Source: Clitoria ternatea
Lineage: Eukaryota > Streptophyta > Magnoliopsida > Fabales > Fabaceae
Length of the DNA: 64,000 nt
Direction of reading: 5' to 3'
Assembly: GCA_037962975.1 (NCBI GenBank)
Contig: CM075675.1
Location: forward strand, 5,590,001 to 5,654,000
The position numbers and the translations under genes were made by a program. Of this stretch, positions 1 through 11,546 are shown in pieces. The notes below the pieces were generated by a model that worked only from the letters and a program-made list of their open reading frames with translations, did no database searches and was not told the origin of the DNA. Each line of letters starts with the position of its first letter. The stretch's first letter is position 1.

Positions 1-1
1 G

Positions 2-358
2 AAGTTAAGTCACAGATACGTAGGACCCTATCAGATTCTGCAAAAGATCAGAACCCATGCGTATCGTATTTCTCTGCCACCCGAGCTAACAAACCTTCAC
101 AATGTCTTTCATGTTTCCCAACTCCGCAAATATGTACCAAGCCCTGATCATGTTCTAAGTCCTGATCAATTTATTCTGAAAGAAAACCTTACCCTTGAAG
201 CATCACTGGTTAAGATTGTTGACCGACGTCTCAAACAGCTAAGAGGCAAGGAAATCTCCTTGGTCAAAGTAGTTTGGAGTCAGACAGATGATGGGGACGC
301 TACTTGGGAAATTGAGGAAAATATCAGAGAATTGTACCCTCAATTATTCCAACTTTGA
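2..358 (+). CDS. C-terminal end of Ty3/gypsy (Tekay/Del chromovirus) pol, partial
   Basis: The frame is open from the window edge to a TGA at 356-358, about 119 codons. It reads as the C-terminal end of a retroviral-type integrase: an LPPELxNLHNVFHVSQLRKY stretch, then a chromodomain-like segment (LVKVVW...TWEIEENIRELYPQLF). In chromoviruses this tail is thought to guide integration through chromatin contacts. A polypurine tract and LTR follow directly, as expected for the 3' end of an element on this strand. No stop or frameshift is visible in this part. The rest of gag-pol and the 5' LTR lie outside the window. Lineage (Tekay/Del rather than another chromovirus) is inferred from the motif style. 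Confidence 0.88.
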   Translation, partial: KLSHRYVGPYQILQKIRTHAYRISLPPELTNLHNVFHVSQLRKYVPSPDHVLSPDQFILKENLTLEASLVKIVDRRLKQLRGKEISLVKVVWSQTDDGDATWEIEENIRELYPQLFQL

Positions 359-377
359 ATTTCATGACGAAATTCCT

Positions 378-392
378 AAAGGGGGAGGAGAA
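378..392 (+). other. Polypurine tract of the chromovirus
   Basis: A run of purines (AAAGGGGGAGGAGAA) lies 19 bases after the pol stop and immediately before TGTAACATCC, the start of the LTR. It would prime plus-strand DNA synthesis. Its position fixes the LTR start at 393. Confidence 0.85.
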
Positions 393-539
393 TGTAACAT
401 CCCTATTTTTAGAAACAGTTTTAACCTTGTAATTTTGAATTATGGAAGGTTTGTAAGTAAGAATAAGTCAATAAATACCCTGTAGATGGTCTGTGGTATC
501 TCAGAAATTTCATTTTTATGCATAATAATGGAATTTATA

Positions 540-1300
540 TAGACCATTAATGAAATTATGCAAATTCCGAGTGAAAAAGGGCTCTGTTCCGAGTAACAGA
601 GAGAAATTCCGAGTGAATGATTAGAAATTCCGAGTGAAGGATGGAATTCCGAGTAAGTGTCATGCTTTCCGAGTAAAACATGACCGAGAGGGCTACTACC
701 GAGTAGAATCATGGCCTCGGAGACAATTGGAGTGAAGTGTGTTCAAGAGAACCACTTCTGGGAGAAATCCCGAATCCAAACAACCTTGAGTGACTCATTT
801 CCGAGTCAAACCTTAGCATGTTTCCTTTATCCGAGTGATGAAAGGCTCAAGAGGATTCCGAGAAGAATTAACACAGAATTGAGTGTAACTCCGAGTGAGT
901 AGATACCGATTGAGGAAATTCGTATGGTTGTCCAGAAGAACTTGGGAACAACTTCACCGAGTGGAAGACCTTGTGCTGGGTAGATCACTCGAGTGGAAGA
1001 GAAAGAGTTTAGAATAAATGCCGAGTGAAAGTTAACCAGCTAATATGTCAATCCTAAAATGAGGTTCCGAGTGAGTGGACGAGTTTTACCGAGTGAGACT
1101 GGCTAAGAGTAGACACGGATTTAGGATGACTTAACCGAGTGGGAATCTGAGAGACTTTGAATCGGTTTGAATCAGACCGGATTAAGTCCCTCCAAAGAAA
1201 GGAAACAGTAGAAATTACTGAGTTCTCCTCAGCTGGACTCGGAAGTAGAATTCCAGTCGGCTTAGAGGCTGACCGAGTGGAATTCCACTCGGTATTCAGT
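540..1300 (+). repeat. CCGAGTGAA decamer array, sense orientation
   Basis: Irregularly spaced copies of (T)CCGAGTGAA and one-base variants recur every 15-40 bp in the 5' half of the chromovirus LTR. Spacers differ, so it is a scattered short-motif array rather than a classical satellite. The reverse complement of the same motif fills the 3' half of the same LTR. Confidence 0.8.
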
Positions 1301-1382
1301 GTCAGAATTGACGTGTTGACTCCAATTTTGTCTTTTAGTGCCTATTTTAATTTATCTAATCCAATCATGCGCCCTATAGCTT

Positions 1383-1387
1383 GTAGG
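1383..1387. repeat. Target-site duplication GTAGG, left copy (right copy 4805-4809)
   Basis: Five bases immediately before TGTAACATCC match the five bases immediately after ...GTCACA at 4805-4809. This marks the solo LTR insertion. Confidence 0.9.
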
Positions 1388-1652
1388 TGTAACATCCTAA
1401 AAATTTTATTCTCATGTATAATCATTTTGATTTAGACCATCAATGATATTATCCATTTTATCTCAACTTTCTACATAAATTTTTGGTTAGGACAACATCT
1501 TCAATTTAACCTTTTACCATGGTAAATAATTTTAACTTTATACCTTTGGTAAAAGTTAATCAAATAATTTATTACCTATTTCCTTAGTTATTAATTTCCT
1601 TGGCTTTTCCAATTACTCTCATCAAATTGCCACATACTCCACTCAAAATGCG

Positions 1653-2018
1653 TCATCTTGTACATATTTTAATTGTTAGTTAGAGTCCGAATTTAGAAAT
1701 CTTTCCAACTACAAAGTTGTTCCTCCTTTTCTTATCTTTCCAACAAGACCAAATTTGTTAAATGCCATTAAGATATGAGAGAGATATGCCCAAAATACCG
1801 AAACAGTGTCAGAATTGATATTTTATTTCAATCATATCATCTTGTACATATTTTAATACCTTGTTAGAGTCCGAATTTGAAAAAGTGGTAAATTACAAAG
1901 TTGTTCCTTGTTGTCTTATCTTTCCAACAAGACCACATTTGTTAAAATCCATTAAGATATGAGAGAGATATGCCTAAAATACCAAAACAGTGTCAGAATT
2001 GATTTTTACTTCAATCAA
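1653..2018 (+). repeat. Two-copy tandem repeat, about 185 bp
   Basis: Two adjacent copies start with CATCTTGTACATATTTTAA and share AGAGTCCGAATTT, CAAAGTTGTTCCT, TCTTTCCAACAAGACCA and ATTAAGATATGAGAGAGATA in the same order. They are internal to the solo LTR. Confidence 0.8.
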
Positions 2019-2439
2019 ACAAACTACATTATGTAGGCTGCGGAAATGGTCAACAATCCAGCTCATTTTTCTCACCTAAAACCTCCATTATCACCATAAT
2101 TCATGCACCTAACATCCCACTACAATCCCATTATGAAAATCTTGTCCCCCACTTGTCATTTACATCATTAAATCAACACTACATCTTGTTCCCAAGTCTG
2201 AATTCTTAGAACAAGCTAAAGTTAGTGAAGTCTCTCTCTTATTTTCTTTCACTTTCTCCATCAATTTCACTCTTGATCTGAAGCTAGGACAATAATACAA
2301 CACTTTCAACTACTTTAGGAACCTCCATTAAGGTAAGAGGGGACAGGGTTGTGAATAACTATGAAATGGGTAGAATTGTATGCTGTCCTAGGATTCCAGT
2401 TTTATTTTCGTATCTTGTTACTCAGTTTTGAGATTGAAA

Positions 2440-3720
2440 ACGTGTGATTTTGATTCTGACTTCTTCATAAAAGTTGTAGATCTTTTTGTTATATAAATTT
2501 TGAGACCTGAATCAATTAATTTTAATATGTATAGCAAAAGTTATAGCCAAAATACTACAGCATGTCCGAGTGGAATATTTATCCTATGTTTTGTATATAT
2601 ATTAAAATTCTGGGACTTATACATGCATAATCAGCCTTTGATGTCTTCATGAAAGTTGTAGATATTTGTGTTATGGATCTGTAGAAAGTGGTTTCAAGTC
2701 ATAATGATTTTTGTAGCTCGAGTTATGCCTAAAATACTGAAGTATGTCAAAGCTGTAAATCTGTTAACTTGAGATACGTATTTTATTTTTTAAAACTGGG
2801 AACTTTGTGGTGAGAATTAGTGATTGGTGTCTTCATCAAAGTTGTAGATCTTATTGTTATGAGAAGTTTGAGACCTGAACCGACTGAATTGGATATGTAT
2901 AGCATACGTTATGATCAAAATACTACAGCATGTCCGATTGAAATACTTATCTTGTGTTTTGTGCATATATGAATATTCTGGGAATTATACATATGTTTTT
3001 AGACCTTGATGTCTTCATGAAAGTTGTATATATTTATGTTATGGATCTATAGAAAGTGGTTTCAAGTTAAAAGGATGTTTGTAGCTCTAGTTATGCCTAA
3101 AATACTGAAGTATGCTCAAACTAAAAATCTGTTAACAATGAAATGATATGTATAACATGAGTTATAGCCAAAATACTACAACATGTCCGATTGAAATACT
3201 TGTCTTATGTTTTGTGCATATATTAATATTCTGGGAATTATACATACATTTTTAGACTATGATGTCTTCATGAAAGTTGTAGATATTTATGTTATGGATC
3301 TATAGAAAGTGGTTTCAAGTTAAAAGGATGTCTTTAGCTCTCGTTATACCTAAAATACTAAAGTATGCTCAAACTGAAAATCTGTTAACTATGAAATCCG
3401 AATCTTATTTTTAAAACTGGGAATTTTGTGGTGAGAATTAGTGGTTGGTGCCTTCATGAAAGTTGTAGATATTTGTGTTAAGAATAATTTAGAACTGGTT
3501 TCATGCCAAAATTGTTTTTGTAGCTCCAGAAACGTTGAAAATACTAACCTGTGTACGTTTTAAAAATCCTCTTTGAGACAGTTTTGTATTCTGTGAATAA
3601 GTGATGTTTCTGTTTAGAATTTGAATTTATGGTCTTCATGAAAGTTGTAGATATTTATGTTATTGAGCTATAGAAAGTGGAATCACATGAAAAGGATTTG
3701 ATTTGCTCATGTTATGACTG
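2440..3720 (+). repeat. Tandem repeat of about 200 bp, about seven copies
   Basis: The marker CTTCATGAAAGTTGTAGAT and close variants recur near 2465, 2645, 2830, 3012, 3262, 3450 and 3633. Each is followed by similar text (TTATGTTATGGATCTATAGAAAGTGG, TAGCTCTAGTTATGCC, AAAATACTGAAGTATG). The copies have diverged and differ in length. All lie inside the solo LTR. Confidence 0.85.
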
Positions 3721-4120
3721 TTTTACTAACGTATGTTGCTGTTGGAAATGCTGAAATTTGCTTATAATGGTTATTATGGATAAAAATGATATTTTCCCTA
3801 TGGATAACAAATTATTATTGAATTCTTGAGTGATTATGAAGTATTATGAATGTTTATGAGTGTCTAATGAGAATCATTCAGTTTGTGTATTTTGGTGGTG
3901 AATAATTATGAATGACTAAATTAATATATATACATGAATATCTTACGGTTATTGATATATGTGGTTGAAACAGTAAATCCATGATTCTAAAAATTATTAT
4001 ATATGATGTGTCCTTTGAGGACTTGTGGTTTTCCAAGTGGTTTTGGAAATTGATATATCATGGTATGTTAAATGATAAAGAGAATTAAAGGCATTCATGC
4101 ATCATAAGCATTTGGACGCA

Positions 4121-4325
4121 CCATGGAATTTAGGGGTTCCATGATTGCCTACCCTGGTGGGGGGTTACTCTATGATGAGTTTAAGCCCTATTTTCACAAG
4201 AACCATGGAAGTGTAGGGATCCATGGTTGTGTAAATTCCTACTGGTATACTTATTTCTGCAGGAGCCATGAAAGTGTAGGGATTCATGGTTATGCTAATT
4301 CCTACTGGAGTCTCTATGAGACTTT
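4121..4325 (+). repeat. Tandem repeat of about 75 bp, about three copies
   Basis: Units contain CCATGGAAGTGTAGGGATCCATGG followed by AATTCCTACTGG, repeated near 4205 and 4265, with a more diverged unit near 4121. The reading frame across it is a repeat artefact with no recognisable product. Confidence 0.7.
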
Positions 4326-5499
4326 TTACTGCAGTATTTCCACCAAACTAAATGGATCCAGCATGACATCATGTGACTAATTAAATATTTATAAATGAAC
4401 TTGTTTGGCATATTCATCATATCATTATGCCTTGTTGGTTGTGTTTGTGCAATTTTATTTATTTTATAATTATTCTATATTCTGTCTCACTCTTACATTA
4501 ATTTTTACAGTGAATGCTACACAGAATGAAGAGTGATGCCATGAATGGAGTTTACGTGAATTATTGCTTGGAATTTGACTTTATTTTAATTTGATGGGTT
4601 GTAATAATAATATAATGTTTCTTGTACTGTATTTTTCTAAATCGTTTCCGCTATATAAATATTTCATGAATTTAGTTATTCACGACTAGTATGTATGATA
4701 ATAATCCACGTTTATCAACTTTTACATGACTTATTACAAATTTAAAAAAAAATGATTTTTAAAACGCAAAAAATTTATTCGGAAAATTTATACGGGACGT
4801 CACAGTAGGCGGCCAGAAATGGGCACTAAGATAGCCTACCTCCTTATTTAAATCTCCATTATCTCCACTAACAGCCCACTAGCAGCCCACTCACAAAAAG
4901 CTGTCCCCCACTTGTCCTTTTTCATTATTAAATTGACAGCAGAACTCATTCCAAGTCTGAAACTTTCAGACCCAAGAGAACTTATACACACTCTTTCTTA
5001 TTCTTCTATACATTCAAAGGCCTTTCTCTTCCGTTTTCCTTCTTATTCGCTGTGAGCTGGAACAAGGAGGACACTCTCTACTAATCAAAGGACTTTCATT
5101 AAGGTAAGGGGGTATATTCTCGGGTATTCTGGGGAAAACTGAGTGTTAGGAAGAGTTGGGGTACCTTTGGTCCTCACTTTTCCTGGGCAGGTTCGAGAAT
5201 TGTCTGAATTAACATGCTTTAAATCGTTATATATTTGTTTCATATATTTTATGTGTATGATTGATTTACTGTGTTGAGTTTTGTTAATCATGATGATTGA
5301 ATGATATGATAAATATTGAATTTCGAAGGATATGATTGTTGTTGAATTGTAAAGATACTAAGAATCCTGGGTGTCCATGTGAATTCCAGTGAGGAAATAT
5401 AGAACAGAAGTCGGATTCAGTGAATAACAAGCTCGGTCTTGTATAAACCGACCGGATCATTGAAAAATACATAATTTCACTCATGTTTTATAATAAACC

Positions 5500-6085
5500 G
5501 ACCAGATCATTGAGACAGAACCTTTAACTCGGAAAATATAGTTATTTTCACTCAGAAAACTCTTTTCAGTGATTTCATTCGGAAAATATAATTATTTTCA
5601 CTCAGAAAACTCCTTTCAGTAATTTCACTCGGAATATATAGTTATTTCACTCAGAAACCTCCTTAGCCTGATTCCACTCAGAATCAAGATTATTTCACTC
5701 GGTAAACTTACATTAATTCAACCCGTTTTATATTAATCCGACCGGTTTTACATCAAAAATATTGCAAACAGATTTTTAATTGAATATCTGATTCACAATA
5801 ACTGACCGGATCTTTTGAAACACAAAAATACATAATTTAACTCGGTAAACTATCCACGCTGACATAATTTCACTCAGTATTCTCATAAACCGACCAAACC
5901 TTCCACTAAAATACAATCAGAACTGCTGAACAACTTCACATATCATGATCGGGCCCTTCATCACTCAGATAATTAGTCTTGTCAGAATTAGACACTCAGA
6001 AACATATCCAATCGGACTTAGATTTCCTCAGTCAGAAACCTAATCCTGGAAAAAGACCTACTCGGAATGTTTCATTTGGAAATAT
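5500..6085 (-). repeat. CCGAGTGAA decamer array, inverted orientation
   Basis: On the plus strand the motif reads TTTCACTCGGAAA or TTTCACTCAGAAA, repeated many times within the second piece of the chromovirus LTR. It is the reverse complement of the array at 540-1300, so one LTR transcript would carry both strands of the repeat. Confidence 0.8.
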
Positions 6086-7409
6086 CACCGATGTAACACC
6101 CTCGGTTAGATAAGACAAACCCTTCTATAGGATCATCCTATTTAACTGAGAGGTCACAAGTTTTCATAAAAAGTGAATATTTTTTTATTTTATTTTTTTT
6201 AAAATAAAGAGATGGCAGATCAGTGGAAGCAAATAGTAGATATATCACATAGTCATTTATCAACTTAAAAATAATTGTACTCATAACAGAATGGGGCACG
6301 CAGGCACCCTTAAACCTTATACAGTCATCCGGTGTCTTTGTCATTAATAAATATTCAAACTATATGAATTCTATCTTTAATGATCGTTCTCAGTGGGTTC
6401 AACATATTGCTGTTCTTCACACTCGGGTTCTTGATTTTCTAATTCCTCTGAAAAATGGTCAACAGTAAGGGTGAGTATAACCCAAGACCCTGATTGGTTA
6501 ATCCGGTGCGGACATAATCCAGTTAACATACAATATCACATACATCATACAATTAGCATATTCACAATCATAACAATCAAGTATGTTGTCATGGAATGCA
6601 TGAATTGAATTTATTATGATTTATCTTTGGTTAAGTCTCATGATGCATGTGGGTCCAATAAATTATTTCTTCATCTCATTTTTGGAATATCTCCATTCCA
6701 ATTTTCTAGAGCGATCAGGGTCCGCCCAAGTTCCATATGGTACAAATGAACTCGTTGGTTCTCATCATTGATTTATATATTCTTGGAACTTGGATCCCTA
6801 CGATCATAGTTACACTCCGTCATTTAGTCAAAGTACACTAGAATTGCATCGTCTCACCCGGCTATTAGGCGCGACTCTGATGCCATTGGGTTTCCGTTCT
6901 AGTTGTACTCCCAAGATCCTCTTGGGGATCGAACGTGAATGTCCTCCACTGTACCAAGTGTATGCTCTAGATTTTCTTCTTTAGAAAAATATTTTCATGA
7001 TGCGGAATGCATTCTTTTTGTCTTTTGATTCTTTGGGTATTTATGTGTTTCTAGTCTCATCATACATATTCATAAGCTCTTGAATCTCATCAATTATTTA
7101 GACGTGGTAAGTCATTTTATTGTTGTATTTGAGAAAGTATATCAACTATTTACGGGTTGAAATTATACTTTGTAAAGAGTAAAATAATATATTCCTTATT
7201 TAATTACTTATATCTAAAGTAATAATAATAATACTAATTAATAATAGTAAGAATAACAATAATAATAATAATAAGATTCATAATATTAGTAACAATACTA
7301 ATAATAATAGAAATAAGAACGATAATAATCAGTGTAACGTCCTAATAATTTAGAAAGAATTAAGAAAGAGTTTCTAAATAAAAATTCAAGTGAAAAGTAT
7401 GAAAAACAA

Positions 7410-8000
7410 GGTTTTTCCGAGTAGGACAAGGGTAATTCCGAGTGGAATAAGCATGATTCCGAGTGGAATCATACTGATAGAGGTTTTCTAAGTGAACCGG
7501 TTAAAAATCCGAGTGAAATTGTACTGGAAGGTTGTTTTCTGACTGAAACAGGTCTGATTCTGAGTAAAAATGAGTTTGAATCTGAGTAAAAACGATTTTC
7601 AGAGTAAAATGCTTTAAATTCCGAGTGAAATAGACACTGGAAAGGATTTTCTAAGTGAAATACCTTAAATTCTGAATGAAAATGAATTTCTGAGTAAAAT
7701 AAAATATGATTCCGAGTGACATCAGTCTGAAAGGAGTTTTCTGAGTAAAAATGTATGTGAGTCCGAGTGAAAATAAGTCTCTGAGTGAAATAAAATAGTA
7801 TTCCGAGTGAAATTAGATTGTGAAGTGTTTTCCGAGTGAAACAGATACTGAAAAGGATTTTCTGAGTGAAATAACTTAAATTCTGAGTGAAAATGTCTAT
7901 GAATCCGAGTGAAAATAAGTTTCTGAGTGAAATTAAGATAATTTCCGAGTGAAACATGAGTTTACCGAGTGAAATTAGTTGAAAAGAGTTCTGTCTGAAA
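7410..8000 (+). repeat. CCGAGTGAA array in the 3' half of the inverted solo LTR
   Basis: About two dozen copies of CCGAGTGAA and near variants (CTGAGTGAA, CTAAGTGAA, CCGAGTAAA) at 15-35 bp spacing. Since this LTR lies on the minus strand, the motif here is antisense to its own transcript. The minus-strand open frame of 162 codons across this array is repeat-derived and not a gene. Confidence 0.85.
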
Positions 8001-8873
8001 TATATAATGGTTTACCGAATGAAATCGTGTAAAACTGATTGGATTTATATAAAACTGATTGAATTTACATAAAACCGATTGAATTTACACAAAACCGAGC
8101 TTATTATCATTTATTTCATCTCCTGTTTACAATTCTCTACTGGAATTCACATAAACACACCTGAAACTTAATATTTTTATAATTCAGCATCGAACATATT
8201 CACTCAATCATCAAAATTTATCATAATCAATACAGATAATCAAACATATTCATTGAATCATGAATTATACAACCAATTGAACATGTTTATAGTAATAAAA
8301 ATGTATATAAACATACATATAATTAAAGCATGTTATTCAGCAATTCCTGAACCTGTCCTGGAAAGGTGAGGAACAAGGTTCCTTAGCCCTTTCCTTCACT
8401 CGGTTTTCCCACAGAGCACCCAAGAATATACCCCCTTACCTTAATGGAGTTCCTGGATGGAAAGAAAAAGGTTCCCTTCACTGTCCTGCTTCAAATCCGA
8501 GTGAGAGAGGAAGGGAATTGAGAGAGAGAAAGCTTGTTTGTAGAAGGAGAAGAAGGAAGGGAAATGATAACAGAGGTGTGTCTGTGGCTAAGTTTCGTGT
8601 GTGTGTGTTCTAAGAGTCATAGTACTGGTTAATAATGAGAGAGTAAGTGGGGAACATTGGTTGGAGAATTAGGTGAGATAATGGAGCCTTTTGACTCCTT
8701 TCACAGTCAGCTTTGCATTTGATTGAAATAAAATATATAAAGGTATTATAATGGGTGCAACTTTCCCTTGCGATTGGTTCGTTGTGCCACTCATTTTTGG
8801 ATTCATGTGATTAAATGGGCTGATCACTAGCTGAAGTGGAATTAAAAGGTGTTCAGTGTTGATTTGAAGAGGT

Positions 8874-8940
8874 CGGTATTGCGTGTGAGGGCGGTATTAA
8901 GTGTGAGGGCGGTATTGAGTGTGAGGGCGGTATTGAGTGA
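8874..8940 (+). repeat. 18-bp minisatellite, about four copies
   Basis: The unit CGGTATTGAGTGTGAGGG repeats three full times plus a partial copy, with single-base changes (GCGTG, AAGTG, GAGTG). It lies in the middle of the inverted solo LTR, upstream of its conserved AAGGTAAGGGG region in LTR orientation. Confidence 0.85.
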
Positions 8941-9039
8941 AGTAGGGAAGGACGGTGTGTAAAGGAGTTGAGGGACACCGTCTGTGGAAGAGGACGGTGT
9001 TGTGTGTCACTAAGTTCTGATGGTTCTTACTCGGTTATA

Positions 9040-9730
9040 TCATTCCAAACCTAGTCCTTTCTCACTCGGTATATTTCAAACCAATCCGAGTCATCTCAGT
9101 CAGTCTCACTCGGAATTGGCTTATATACTTAAGACACTCAGTAAGGCTCTCAACCACAATTAACCAATCTCCACTCGGAAGTAGTTTAGTAGAGTATACC
9201 TCACTCGAGAGAGGAGTCATACTCATAGACTCACTCAGAAATGGTTCAGCCTCCTATATTTCTCTCGGAATAGGCTCCCTCTACCATTTTCCACTTGGTT
9301 TCCTAATCATACACATACGAAACTATTCGGAATCCTTCCCAAATAATTCCACAACACATTCCAGTCGGTAGGAAGCATCAAATCAACATAAACATAAGTA
9401 TATATGTACTCTTTCACTCGGAATACTTCAATCAGAGGAGTTTCCTTCGGAAAAGGAAGCATTTGGCAAGGTATGACTCGGAAACGAGTCATTCTAGGGT
9501 GTTTTGACTCGGAATTTCACCCAGAAGTGGTTCTTTTGAACACACTTCACTCAGAATTGCTTCTCAGGTCAGGACTCCACTCGGTGGTAGCCCTCTCAGT
9601 CATGTTTTACTCGGAAAACATGACACTGACTCGGAATTCCATCCGTCACTCGGAATTTCTAATTATTCACTCGGAATTCCTCTCTGTTACTCGGAACAGA
9701 GCCCTTTTCACTCAGAATTTGCATAATTTC
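9040..9730 (-). repeat. CCGAGTGAA array in the 5' half of the inverted solo LTR
   Basis: The plus strand shows repeated CACTCGGAA, so on the minus strand (the LTR's own sense) the motif reads CCGAGTGAA. Together with 7410-8000 it gives two arms of opposite polarity about 1 kb apart. Confidence 0.85.
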
Positions 9731-9895
9731 ATTAATGGTCTATATAAATTCCATTATTATGCACAAAAATGACATTTCTGAGATACCACAGACCATCAAC
9801 AGGGTATATATTGACTTATTCTTACTTACAAACCTTCCATAATTCAAAAATTACAAGGGTAAAACTGTTTCTAAAAACAGGGATGTTACAACCGA

Positions 9896-10375
9896 GACCC
9901 TTTCCTCGGTAAACCATTCACTAGATATACTTCACTCGGAAATCTACTTAACCAGAAACATCAATCCGAGAGGTACTTCCACATCTCTCGGAAACAACTC
10001 ATTAGGAATCATTTCACTCAGAAATGTGTCCATTTCACTCGGATTTACTTTACTCGAATGTATTCTATTCAGACAGAACAATTTTTCACTCGGAACACAT
10101 CTTTCCAGTCGGATTTCACTCGGAATTATATGTAGATTACTCGGAAAACATCTTAATTCCTCTTAGAAAATTCCATTCAGTTTGATATCACTCGGAGTCA
10201 TGGTTATTCCACTCGGATTCACATTCAGTCTACTCAGAAACTCCTCTAAGCCATATTTCACTCGGAATCTTAATTATTTCACTCGGAATTCTATTTTTTA
10301 CACTTAGAATCAAACTCTTTTTACTCGGAAAACCTGTTTTTAACATATTTCACTCGGATTTTCATTCAAAAACTC
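9896..10375 (-). repeat. CCGAGTGAA array, inverted, third piece of the chromovirus LTR
   Basis: Many TTTCACTCGGAA-type copies continue the array at 5500-6085 across the inserted solo LTR. This supports the view that 6091 and 9896 were once adjacent. Confidence 0.8.
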
Positions 10376-10413
10376 TTCTTTAATTCTTTTTAAATTATTT
10401 TGGGAATGTTACA

Positions 10414-11246
10414 ATTATTATTACTATATTTCTTATTATTATTATTCTTATTGTGAATCTTATTATTATTATTAACTAGTATTATTGTTATTGATATTAT
10501 TATTTTAATTATGAGTAATTAAATAAGGAAAATATTATTTTACTCTTGATACAAAGTATAATTTTAGTCAAGATATAATCGATATATTTTCTAGAATAAG
10601 AATGAATGACTTACAACATTTGAATGATGGGATCCAAGAGCTTGAGAATAATATGATGAGACTGGAAACACATAGATACCCAAGGAATCAAATGATAAAA
10701 GAAATGCATTTCGCATCATGAAAATATTTTTGAAGGAGAAAAATATCTAGAGCATACACTTGGTACAGTGGAGGACACTCACGTTCGATCTCCATGAAGA
10801 ATCTTGGGAGTACAATTGGAACGGAAACCCAATGGCATCAGAGTCGCGCCTGATAGCCGGGTGAGACGATGCAATTCTAGTGTACTTTGACTAAATGACA
10901 GAGTGTAACTATGATCGCAGGGATCCAAGTCCTAAAAATATATAAATCAATTATGAGAACCAATGAGTTCATTTGTACCTTATGAAAATGGGAGCTTGGG
11001 CGGACCCTGATCGCTCTAGAATGGAATGGAGAAATTCCAAAGAATGAGATGAAGATGAATTGATTTATTGGGCCCACATGCATCATGAGACTTAACCAAA
11101 GATAAATCATAATAAACTAATCTCATGCATTCCATGACAGTATATTTGATTGTTATCATTATGAATATGTTAATTGTGTGATTTTTGTGATATTATCTGT
11201 TAACTGGATTATGTCCGCACCGGTTAACCTTCAGGGTCTTGGGTTA
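10414..11246 (+). repeat. Segment inverted relative to 6410-7332
   Basis: Read in reverse complement, this segment matches 6410-7332 over most of its length, including GGCATCAGAGTCGCGCC near 10833, the CTTGGTACAGTGGAGGACA segment and an ATT/AAT-rich tract. It is the 3' part of the chromovirus LTR, interrupted by the Tat element after GGTTA. Confidence 0.85.
11242..11246. repeat. Target-site duplication GGTTA of the Tat element, left copy (right copy 27481-27485)
   Basis: GGTTA precedes TGATCCGG at 11247 and follows ...GACAGATCA at 27480. The same unduplicated site (TGGGTTATACTCACCC) can be read in reverse complement near 6465-6480 in the same-family solo LTR. Confidence 0.92.
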
Positions 11247-11546
11247 TGATCCGGTCTCAATACCGGTATCCGATCTGCTATACATATTTCAACGTCTTTG
11301 ATAAGACATCTACGTGTAACCGGTGTCATCGGTATACATCCGGACTGTAATTCCGTATCAGGCGTTCTCCCTATACCGGTCATCCAGGATAACACCATGA
11401 CATCGGATAATACACACGTCACTATGCAAAAGACAAGGATTGTTGCTACAGGGATCGATCAATAATTCCCTGCACTACGAGCCAAATTCTGCTCACGGGA
11501 ATGGTCAACTTGTTCCCTAATCCTAGTCTACATTCTCTACGCTCAA

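Larger units (their letters stand above)
1388..4804 (+). mobile_element. Solo LTR (TGTAAC-type gypsy) nested in the chromovirus LTR
   Basis: The element begins TGTAACATCC and ends GGGACGTCACA, 3417 bp, with TG...CA termini. It is flanked by the perfect 5-bp duplication GTAGG at 1383-1387 and 4805-4809. It has no coding capacity and no internal region, so it is a solo LTR left by LTR-LTR recombination. It holds a two-copy repeat near 1653-2018, a multi-copy repeat near 2440-3720, and the ATTAAGGTAAG motif at 2327-2337 that other LTRs in the window share. Its family is related to but distinct from the host LTR. Confidence 0.9.
6092..9890 (-). mobile_element. Solo LTR of the host LTR's own family, inserted in inverse orientation
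   Basis: Read on the minus strand it starts TGTAACATCCC (9890 downward) and ends ...CCGAGGGTGTTACA (6092), 3799 bp. The duplication ACCGA flanks it at 6087-6091 and 9891-9895. Its first ~190 bases on the minus strand match 393 onward (for example the GGTCTGTGGTATCTCAGAAAT segment), and its last ~1.2 kb matches 10414-11246 plus 27486-27872. It is therefore a second member of the chromovirus LTR family inside the first. No internal region remains. An internal TGTAACGTCC at 7333 looks like an LTR end but lacks a target-site duplication. Confidence 0.87.

Noticed and set aside
4123..4380. Plus-strand frame of 85 codons in the first solo LTR
   Set aside because: Built from a 75-bp tandem repeat, no domain, inside a non-coding LTR.
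7469..7957. Minus-strand frame of 162 codons
   Set aside because: It runs through the CCGAGTGAA array and its translation is a repeat (FTQK, FYSE, FHSE); an LTR artefact.
7333..10413. A separate LTR element bounded by TGTAACGTCC at 7333 and its inverted form at 10413
   Set aside because: The flanks (ATCAG before 7333, ATTAT after 10413) do not match, whereas 6092-9890 is flanked by ACCGA on both sides and explains both sites as the same internal position of two LTR copies.
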